A stretch of 64,000 bases of DNA from Porticoccaceae bacterium (GTDB lineage: Bacteria > Pseudomonadota > Gammaproteobacteria > Pseudomonadales > Porticoccaceae): contig BPKH01000006.1 in assembly GCA_026005035.1 (NCBI GenBank), forward strand, positions 1 to 64,000. The letters run 5' to 3'. A model generated the notes under the pieces. It was not told the DNA's origin and searched no databases. It worked only from the letters and a program-made list of their open reading frames with translations. A program made the position numbers and the translations under genes. Below are positions 12,665 through 22,300 of this stretch, piece after piece. How positions within the stretch are numbered: position 1 is the first letter of the stretch; each line of letters begins with the position of its first letter.

Positions 12665-15589
12665 TCAGTGTCTCGAATGCTCCGCTGATCCGAGAAGATC
12701 TCTGATGGCGTGGTGGACTCGCTCCACCACCCTCTCCCAACGCCCGGGGCTTTCCTGCCGGAACAGCCTCGCCGAAGCGTACCACCTGCTCTCCGGCCCG
12801 TCCGCGTGCCAGCGCCAGTCCGGGTGCTTTTTGAGCATCACCCAAACCGGCTTGCCCATGGCCCCCGCCAGGTGGGCCACCGAGGTGTCGCAGCTGATCA
12901 CCAGGTCGAGCTGTTCGACCAGTTGCGCGGTATCGGCGAAATCCCGGATGCGCGGGGCCAGATCCACCACGGGCAGGGAACCTCCGGCCGCGAGGAGCTC
13001 CTGGCGGTCGGAGCCCACCTGGAGCGAGTGCCAACGCGTCCCCGGAGTCTCGAATAGGGGCCGCAGCAGCGCAAGCGGCACCCGTTTGTTGGCGTGGTCG
13101 AAGCCGCTGTCGCTCGCGCCCCAGACGACGCCGACGTGCAGAAGGCTGGGTTCCCTCTCCAACCTGAGCTCTGGATTGGGGGGTGCGCGCAGATAGGGTC
13201 GGCGGTCGTCGAGGAGTGACAGGGTGGGGTCGAAGTAATAAGGGATGCTGAGCAGCGGCAGGTGGAGATCGAAGCGCGGAAGCGCAAAGACGTTTTCCGA
13301 GACTTCGGCGAGGTCGAAGTTGTGTTTGAAGAGTCGGCCGAGCCCGGGGCGCGTCCACATCACCAGCCGTTTGACGCGCGGTCGCACCAGCTGGATGAAG
13401 CGCGCGAATTGGAGGTTGTCGCCGAACCCCTGTTCGGTGTGCAAAAGCACCGTCTTGTCCGCGAGGTCCTGGCTTCCGTCGTAGGCGGGCGCGTCGAAGA
13501 TGGGGTGGAGATCGCGCCGGTGCTTGACCATCTCCTTGGTTTTCCACCGCCACTCGAACTCGCGGATGCCCTCTTCGTAGCGTTCCAGATGGAAGAGGGT
13601 GTAGGCGAGCCCGAAGTGGGCGTCGTGGTCCTTGGGATCGAGCTGTAGAGCGGTGCGCAGCGCCTCTTCCGAGCGGTCGTAGCGGCCCACCTTGCGGTAG
13701 GCCTTGGCGAGACCCCGGTAGAAGTCCCCTTTCGGTTGGAGTTCGATCGCCTTTCGGTAGGCGTAGATGGCCAGCTCCGGCTCCTCGGCGTCGGTCCAGG
13801 CTTTGGCCAGGTTGCCCCAGGCGTCAGTGAGACTCGGGTCGCAGGCGAGGGCGCGCTGGTGACAGGCGACGGCCTTGACGTTGTCCTTCCGTTCGTTGTG
13901 GCAGGCGCCCAAGTTGGTCCAGGCCCTGGCGAAATCGGGGGCGGCCTCCACCGCGGCTTGGAAGAACTCCGCCGCTTTGGCGATCTCGCCCTGGCGGTAG
14001 TACACCACCCCGAGCTCGTTGAGGGCGGTGGCGTTTTGGGGCTCCCGGGCCAGCACGTCGCGAATCGCCGCCTCGGCGCCTGGCCAGTCGCCCTTCGCGG
14101 CCGCCGCGTAGGAAGCGCGCAAGCGCGCCTCGGCAAGGGGAGAAAGTCGTGTGGGATGGCGATGCCTCACCTTTTCCGGATTCCGGGCGAGCTCGCGCAG
14201 GTCCGCCCCGATGCGGGCCACCACGTTGCCCCATTCTCCTCGAGCGTACTGGCGGTAGAGCCGCGCCGAGGGGTACCAGCGGCACTGCTCGCCGTCCGCC
14301 TGCCAGCGCCAGTCGGGGTGCATCTTGAGCATCAACCAGACCGGTTTTCCCATGGCGCCCGCTAAGTGGGCCACCGAGGTATCGCAGCTGATCACCAGGT
14401 CGAGCCGTTCCACCAGGCGCGCCGTGTCGGCGAAGGTGGTGATGGCGTCGGTGAGATCGACGAGTTGCTCCCGGTGGGGGAAGGATGCCAGTTCCCGGCG
14501 GTCGTGGCCCACCTGCAGCGAATACCACCGGATGCCCGGGATCTCGAACAGGGGCGCGAGCTCGGTCAGGGGAACCCGCTTCTGGTGATAGTCGAAGCCC
14601 CGCGGTTCGGCGCCCCACACCAGGCCCACGTGCAAATGGTGGGGATCGACCTCGAGGTCACAGGACCCGGGTGGCGCCGTGAGGTAGGGGCCACAGCGGT
14701 CCGGGTACTCGAGCCTTTCGTCGAAGTAGCGGGGGATACTCATCAGGGGCAGCCGACAGTCCACCGGCGGAATGGCCCCGAGATCTTCGCCCACCCAGTC
14801 GAGGGGGAAGTTGTGGGCCAAAAGCTCGCGCAGCCCCGCGCGACACCACAGGCCAAGCCACTTTACCTTGGGCCGCAACAGGTGGATATAGCGAGCAAAT
14901 TGGAGGATATCCCCGTACCCCTGTTCGGTGAAAAGCAGAAGAGACCGGTTTTCCAGGGGCCCTCCGTCATAGGCGGGCAGAGCGAAAATGGGGGCAAACT
15001 TCTTGCGGAAAGACTGCATCTCGCCGAGCTCGAAGCGCGCTTCCAGGCAGCGCAGCGCCTCGGGGAACTCTTCCAGGTGCATCAAGGAGATGCCGAGGCA
15101 GAAGCGCGCCTCGTGGTCGTCGGGGTGCTGGGCGAGCACCTGGCGCAAAATGTTGCGGGCGTAACCGTGGCGGCCCGACTTGCGGTAGGCCTTCGCCAGC
15201 CCCCGGGCGTAGGCGGTGCGCTTGCTCAGGCGAAAGGCCTTGTGAAAGTAGTACACCGCCTCCTCGAAGGCGTCGCCTTCGACACAGGCCTTGCCAAGGT
15301 TCCCCCAGGCCTCGTGGTTTTCCGGCTCCAGGGCCACCAGCCGCTCGCAGAGCTCGCGGGCGGCGCGGTAGCGCTTGAGATCGTTGTAGCAGATCGCGAG
15401 GCGTAGCATAGCGGCCCGGTGATCGGGGTTGGCGTCGAGCACTTGCCGAAACCGCGCCGCGGCCTCCTCCAGCCGGCCCGCCCGCTGGGCCTCCAATCCC
15501 GCCCGAAGGGCGGCCTCCGCAGAAAACTTCGCGGCATCGCCCCCTTCTTCGAGGTAATTGCTATCGATCCTTGTTGATTCATTACCCAT
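12665..15589 (-). CDS. Tandem TPR plus GT9-like glycosyltransferase, internally duplicated
   Basis: 974 residues from ATG 15589 (MGNESTR); an upstream in-frame ATG at 15685 would add 32 low-complexity residues and is less likely. The protein is two copies of the same module. Copy A has TPR repeats at about 24-190 and a GT-B/heptosyltransferase-like domain at about 212-465. Copy B has TPR at about 485-660 and the transferase domain at about 685-960. Each copy has LAKAYRK, a TEQGxGDxLQFAR segment and the GT9-type DTSVAHLAGAMGKPVW. No N-terminal signal or membrane segment is seen, so it should be cytoplasmic. TPR-coupled transferases often act on proteins. It is the first gene of the operon, and the adhesin gene lies immediately divergent. 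Confidence 0.85.
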   Translation of the reverse strand: MGNESTRIDSNYLEEGGDAAKFSAEAALRAGLEAQRAGRLEEAAARFRQVLDANPDHRAAMLRLAICYNDLKRYRAARELCERLVALEPENHEAWGNLGKACVEGDAFEEAVYYFHKAFRLSKRTAYARGLAKAYRKSGRHGYARNILRQVLAQHPDDHEARFCLGISLMHLEEFPEALRCLEARFELGEMQSFRKKFAPIFALPAYDGGPLENRSLLLFTEQGYGDILQFARYIHLLRPKVKWLGLWCRAGLRELLAHNFPLDWVGEDLGAIPPVDCRLPLMSIPRYFDERLEYPDRCGPYLTAPPGSCDLEVDPHHLHVGLVWGAEPRGFDYHQKRVPLTELAPLFEIPGIRWYSLQVGHDRRELASFPHREQLVDLTDAITTFADTARLVERLDLVISCDTSVAHLAGAMGKPVWLMLKMHPDWRWQADGEQCRWYPSARLYRQYARGEWGNVVARIGADLRELARNPEKVRHRHPTRLSPLAEARLRASYAAAAKGDWPGAEAAIRDVLAREPQNATALNELGVVYYRQGEIAKAAEFFQAAVEAAPDFARAWTNLGACHNERKDNVKAVACHQRALACDPSLTDAWGNLAKAWTDAEEPELAIYAYRKAIELQPKGDFYRGLAKAYRKVGRYDRSEEALRTALQLDPKDHDAHFGLAYTLFHLERYEEGIREFEWRWKTKEMVKHRRDLHPIFDAPAYDGSQDLADKTVLLHTEQGFGDNLQFARFIQLVRPRVKRLVMWTRPGLGRLFKHNFDLAEVSENVFALPRFDLHLPLLSIPYYFDPTLSLLDDRRPYLRAPPNPELRLEREPSLLHVGVVWGASDSGFDHANKRVPLALLRPLFETPGTRWHSLQVGSDRQELLAAGGSLPVVDLAPRIRDFADTAQLVEQLDLVISCDTSVAHLAGAMGKPVWVMLKKHPDWRWHADGPESRWYASARLFRQESPGRWERVVERVHHAIRDLLGSAEHSRH

Positions 15590-16318
15590 TTCGATTTTTC
15601 GATCTGCTCTTCGTTCCCTGAGACCCTCGCCACCTGCTGCCGGGGTGCCCGACCAGTTTACAACGGCTCGGCCGGGATCCCACATCCAGGGATGTTGAAA
15701 GAGGATCTGGCCGTCGTCTCCCTCCGACCTCGTGCGATCAGCGCCGCTCTCCTCAACTGAAACGCTTTATATATCAATAGGTAACCCAAGCACTGACAGA
15801 ATGTGCAAGTCCGGAAACCTCGAGCTACGTTCACTTTAGAATCCGATCGAATTATTCTGTCGGCGTTGAATCTTGATTTGGTCACAAATCAATCCTTGAC
15901 TGGCCTGGTGAGATGGGCCTATGTTCTCCGGGCCAAGAGGTTGAAAGAATGCGGGATCGCCTCCTCCCAAAGCGGGGCGGGGTGCCCTAGGCGAAGGATT
16001 GCGCATGCAATCAGAACAGTGCGAAGAAAGCGCCGACAGGGAGGTCGGATCGCCCCCAACGGCGCAGCGGGGGTGTTACCGCAATCCCGCCCGGGGGTGC
16101 GTCCTCGCCCTGCCGAGAAGGTGCTGCCGTAGGTCCCGAATCCTCTTTCGTCCCCCCTCTTGTTGTTGCCGGACCGAAAGCGCCGTCAGCGCCTCGGGGG
16201 TGGTTCGTCGAGCGCCCACGCCGGCCGTTCACGATTTCTTTGACCTCGACGGGGCTTTCCGCCAATCCGCCCTGCAGACCCAGCCAATCCATTCAGGAAT
16301 TGACCAGAGAGCCAAGCC
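15590..16318. other. Divergent intergenic region between glycosyltransferase operon and adhesin
   Basis: No convincing gene. Part of it (about 15770-15930) is A/T-rich for this window. A plus-strand TTGACT at 15896-15901 with TATGTT at 15920-15925 (18-bp spacer) could be the adhesin promoter. A palindrome GATTGC-GCAT-GCAATC at 15997-16012 lies downstream of it and could be an operator. The leader would be almost 400 nt long. No riboswitch family was recognised. An open frame at 15803-16132 has no supporting features. Confidence 0.4.
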
Positions 16319-19300
16319 ATGAATCGCATCACCAAGAAAGGCTCGGTGTACGTGCAAACCAGTGAACCCTCCGGCACCGGATTCGACGCCTTCTGGCGCT
16401 GCTTCCGCAAGGAATCCCACCGGATCATCAAGTACCAGAAGCGAGCGGTGGCGGCCACCTTCTTCTTTGGCGCCTTTATGTTGGTGTCGGTTGTGGGCGC
16501 GTTGTTGCCGAGTGGCCAGAGCTGGGCGAACAATGTCTGTGTGGGTGTACAGGATCCTTTCGCATTAAGCATTGCTCCTGATTGTACGGGGAGCGATGTA
16601 GATATCGACTCCGACGGTGACACTTCCATCGGAGGCGACTTGACGGTGGGTGGGCGCACCTACCTGGACGGGTTCACCAGCGTCGACGCCGATCTCGACG
16701 TGGGGGGCGACCTCGAAGTGGGGGGCGACACGACCATAAATGACGATCTGTTGGTGGGGGGAGAGTCCTACCTCGACGGCGACCTGGACGTGGCGGGTGA
16801 TACTACCGTGGACGGCCAGCTTTCGGTGGGTGGCAATCTCTCCGTCGGCACCGACAACACCGTGGGAGATGACAGCAGCGGCAACACGGTCACCGGCGAC
16901 AGCAACGAGGTGGGTAACGAGGCGCAAAACAACCTCGTCGCGGGCAACGACAACTCAGTCGATGCGAGCGACAACAACGTAATCGCGGGCAACGCCAACA
17001 CGGTTTTGGATGGTTCTGACAACAACTCGGTGGTCGGTTCGGGCAACTTTCTCGACCCCAGCCTGAATAACGACGTTTCCGGGCAAAACAACACCCTGGT
17101 GGACAGCAACGACAATCAGGTCTCCGGGGTGGCCAATACCCTGGAGCAGTCGGATGCGAACGCGGTAACGGGGGGGTCCAACACGCTGTATGACTCCGAC
17201 AGCAACGCGGTGGCGGGCAATGCCAACACCGTGGAGAGCAGTCTGAACAACCAGGTGGCGGGCGATGCCAACGAGCTCGTCGACTCCAGGAACAACACTG
17301 TGGCGGGCAACGCCAACGAGCTCGTCTTCTCTTGGGACAACACTGTGGCGGGTGAAGACCACACCCTCTACGATGCGGATCAGAACCAGGTGGCGGGCGA
17401 CGAGCACGCGCTGCTCCAATCTGATGACAACACCGTGGCGGGTGAGGAACACACCCTCTACGTGTCGGATCAGAACCAGGTGGCGGGGACCGACAACACC
17501 CTGAACCTGGCCGATCAGAACCAGGTGGCCGGGACCTCCAACGAGGTGATCGAGTCGGATGACAACACCGTGGCGGGTGAGGACAACGACCCTCTATCTG
17601 GCGGTCCTGAACCAGGTGGCGGGGACCGCCAACACGGTGGAGGACTCGGACGACAACACGGTGGCGGGTCAATGTCCAACGAGCCTGTCGCAGGCGAATC
17701 CGAACCAGGTGGCCGGGACCTCCAACGACGTGTTCCAGTCGGGTGACGAACCACCGTCGCGGGTGAGGACCACCCTCGACCTGGCCGATCAGACCAGGTG
17801 GCGGGTGACCGCCAACGCGGTGCTCGACTCCGACAACAACACGGTGTCGGGGGAGAGCAATCAGGTTCTGGACAACTCTGACAACAACGTGGTGGCGGGG
17901 TCGGGCAACTATCTGGATCCGAGCTCCAACAACAGTGTGGTGGGCGAGGACAACAGCCTGATCGACAGCAACGACAATCAGGTCTCCGGGGTGGCCAATA
18001 CCCTGGAGCAGTCGGATGCGAACGCGGTGGCGGGGGGGTCCAACACGCTGTATGACTCCGACAGCAACGCGGTGGCGGGCAATGCCAACACCGTGGAGAG
18101 CAGTCTGAACAACCAGGTGGCGGGCGATGCCAACGAGCTCGTCGACTCCAGGAACAACACTGTGGCGGGCAACGCCAACGAGCTTGTCTACTCTTGGGAC
18201 AACACTGTGGCGGGTGAAGACCACACCCTCTACGATGCGGATCAGAACCAGGTGGCGGGCGACGAGCACGCGCTGCTCCAATCTGATGACAACACCGTGG
18301 CGGGTGAGGAACACACCCTCTACGTGTCGGATCAGAACCAGGTGGCGGGCAGGTACAACGAGCTGGCCGAATCCGATGACAACACCGTGGCGGGAGCCAA
18401 TCACTCGTTGAACGACGCCATCCGCAACCAGGTGGCCGGGCACCGCCAACGAGCTGCTCGAGTCGGACCGACAACACCGTGGCGGGGTGAGGACAACACC
18501 CTCTATCTGGCGGACCAGAACCAGGTGGCGGGGACCACCAACACGGTGGAGGACTCGGACGACAACACGGTGGCGGGTCTGTCCAACATCCTGTCGCAGG
18601 CGAATCAGAACCAGGTGGCCGGGACCTCCAACGAGGTGATCCAGTCGGGTGACAACACCGTGGCGGGTGAGGACAACACCCTCTACCTGGCCGATCAGAA
18701 CCAGGTGGCGGGGACCGCCAACACGGTGGACAACTCCGACAACAACACGGTGTCGGGGGAGAGCAATCAGGTTCTGGACAACTCTGACAACAACGTGGTG
18801 GCGGGGTCGGGCAACTATCTGGATCCGAGCTCCAACAACAGTGTGGTGGGCGAGGACAACAGCCTGATCGACAGCAACGACAATCAGGTCTCCGGGGTGG
18901 CCAATACCCTGGAGCAGTCGGATGCGAACGCGGTGGCGGGGGGGTCCAACACGCTGTATGACTCCGACAGCAACGCGGTGGCGGGCAATGCCAACACCGT
19001 GGAGAGCAGTCTGAACAACCAGGTGGCGGGCGATGCCAACGAGCTCGTCGACTCCAGGAACAACACTGTGGCGGGCAACGCCAACGAGCTTGTCTACTCT
19101 TGGGACAACACTGTGGCGGGTGAAGACCACACCCTCTACGATGCGGATCAGAACCAGGTGGCGGGCGACGAGCACGCGCTGCTCCAATCTGATGACAACA
19201 CCGTGGCGGGTGAGGAACACACCCTCTACCGTGTGCGCGATCAGAACCAGGTGGCGAGGGATCCGAACAGCAACACTGGCTGGGAGGAACTCGGACGACA

Positions 19301-22300
19301 ACACGGTGGCGGGTCTGTCCAACACCCTGTCGCAGGCCGAATCCAGAACCAGGTGGCCGGGACCTCCAACGAGGTGATCCAGTCGGATGACAACACCGTG
19401 GCGGGTGAGGACAACACCCTCTACCTGGCCGATCAGAACCAGGTGGCGGGGACCGACCAACACGGTGGAGGACTCGGACGACAACACGGTGGCGGGGTCT
19501 GTCCAACACCCTGTCGCAGGCCGATCCAGAACCAGGTGGCCGGGACCTCCAACGAGGTGATCCAGTCGGGGGACAACACCGTGGCGGGTGAGGACAACAC
19601 CCTCTACCTGGCCGATCAGAACCAGGTGGCGGGGACCACCAACACGGTGGAGGACTCGGACGACAACACGGTGGCGGGGACCGACAACACCCTGAACCTG
19701 GCCGATCAGAACCAGGTGGCCGGCACCTCCAACGAGGTGATCCAGTCGGATGACAACACCGTGGCGGGTGAGGACAACACCCTCTACCTGGCCGATCAGA
19801 ACCAGGTGGCGGGGACCACCAACACGGTGGAGGACTCGGACGACAACACGGTGGCGGGGACCGACAACACCCTGAACCTGGCCGATCAGAACCAGGTGGC
19901 GGGGACCACCAACACGGTGGAGGACTCGGACGACAACACGGTGGCGGGTCTGTCCAACACCCTGTCGCAGGCCAACCAGAACCAGGTGGCCGGCACCTCC
20001 AACACGGTGGAGGACTCGGACGTCAACACGGTGGCGGGTCTGGACAACACCGTGCGCGGGTGAGGATCAGACACCCTCTACCTGGCCGATCAGAACCAGG
20101 TGGCGGGGACCACCAACACGGTGGAGGACTCGGACGACAACACGGTGGCGGGTCTGTCCAACACCCTGTCCAGGCCGAATCAGAACCAGGTGGCCGGCAC
20201 CTCCAACGAGGTGATCCAGTCGGGGGACAACACCGTGGCGGGTGAGGACAACACCCTCTACCTGGCCGATCAGAACCAGGTGGCGGGGACCACCAACACG
20301 GTGGAGGACTCGGACGACAACACGGTGGCGGGTCTGTCCAACACCCTGTCGCAGGCCGAATCAGAACCAGGTGGCCGGGACCTCCAACGAGGTGATCCAG
20401 TCGGGGGACAACACCGTGGCGGGTGAGGACAACACCCTCTACCTGGCCGATCAGAACCAGGTGGCGGGGACCACCAACACGGTGGAGGACTCGGACGACA
20501 ACACGGTGGCGGGTCTGTCCAACACCCTGTCGCAGGCCAACCAGAACCAGGTGGCCGGGCACCTCCAACGAGGTGATCCAGTCGGGGGACAACACCGTGG
20601 CGGGTGAGGACAACACCCTCTACCTGGCCGATCAGAACCAGGTGGCGGGGACCACCAACACGGTGGAGGACTCGGACGACAACACGGTGGCGGGTCTGTC
20701 CAACACCCTGTCGCAGGCCGAATCAGAACCAGGTGGCGGGCACCTCCAACGAGGTGATCCAGTCGGGGGGACAACACCGTGGCGGGTGAGGACAACACCC
20801 TCTACCTGGCCGATCAGAACCAGGTGGCGGGGACCACCAACACGGTGGAGGACTCGGACGACAACACGGTGGCGGGTCTGTCCAACACCCTGTCGCAGGC
20901 CGAATCAGAACCAGGTGGCCGGCACCTCCAACGAGGTGATCCAGTCGGGGGACAACACCGTGGCGGGTGAGGACAACACCCTCTACCTGGCCGATCAGAA
21001 CCAGGTGGCGGGGACCACCAACACGGTGGAGGACTCGGACGACAACACGGTGGCGGGGACCGACAACACCCTGAACCTGGCCGATCAGAACCAGGTGGCC
21101 GGCACCTCCAACGAGGTGATCCAGTCGGGGGACAACACCGTGGCGGGTGAGGACAACACCCTCTACCTGGCGGACCAGAACCAGGTGGCGGGGACCACCA
21201 ACACGGTGGAGGACTCGGACGACAACACGGTGGCGGGTCTGTCCAACACCCTGTCGCAGGCCAATCAGAACCAGGTGGCCGGCACCTCCAACGAGGTGAT
21301 CCAGTCGGGGGACAACACCGTGGCGGGTGAGGACAACACCCTCTACCTGGCCGATCAGAACCAGGTGGCGGGGACCACCAACACGGTGGAGGACTCGGAC
21401 GACAACACGGTGGCCGGCAATTGCAACACCCTGAACCAGTCGAACGCCAACCAGGTCGCCGGCGAGTGCAACGAGGTGCTCGAATCCGATGCCAACCAGG
21501 TGGCGGGCGAAGGGAATTACGTCGACCGCTCCGACGGCAACACCGTCGCCGGGACCGAAAACACCCTGGTGGATGCCGAGGACAATGCCGTTGCGGGTCT
21601 CCACAACGACGTGTTGCAGTCCGACAACAACCAGGTGGCGGGCAACCACAACGATCTGTTGAACGCTTACGACAACCAGGTGGCCGGCGAGAACAACGAC
21701 GTGTTCGATTCCGAAGGCAACACCGTGGCGGGCTACGCCAACGAGGTGTTGGATTCGGCGGACAACGCGGTCTCGGGTCGCTGGAACGATGTGGTCGGCG
21801 GCGACGCCAACAGTGTCACCGGTACCCAGAACCAGGTGGTGAACGCGGCCAACAACGACGTCTCGGGCTACAACAACCGGGTGATCGATAGCGACGCCAA
21901 CGTGGTCACCGGCACCAGCAACCAGGTGTTGGACGGCTCGAGTAACAACGTCGTCGGTGGCAGCAACAACCTCGTGGATCCGAGCGACGGCAACGTGGTG
22001 GCGGGCGATGGCAACGCCGTGATCGACAGTAATTACAACGCCGTCGTGGGCACCCAGAACCAGCTGCAGAACTCCAACGCCAACCTGGTGGGCGGCGACA
22101 ATGTCGGGCTGCAGTCCGCCAATTACAACGCGGTAAGCGGTATCGGCAACGCGGTGGTGAACGCCGAGGCCAACATCGTGGGCGGCACCTCCAACGGGGT
22201 GCAGGATGGTGAAAACAACGCCGTTTCCGGCTACGGCAACCTGGTGATCGACGGGGACGACAACGCCGTCTCCGGCCGCAATAACGACCTCACGGCGGCC

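Noticed and set aside
15803-16132. 109-residue open frame upstream of the adhesin
   Set aside because: Arg-rich low-complexity end, no Shine-Dalgarno, no recognisable family.
16890-20614. Long minus-strand open frames across the adhesin
   Set aside because: They are antisense translations of the repeats (endless RHLVVV and PPPGSD patterns) with no independent signal.
18490-21415. CRISPR array
   Set aside because: The 45 and 180-bp units are coding, in frame with the adhesin, contiguous and without unique spacers or cas genes.
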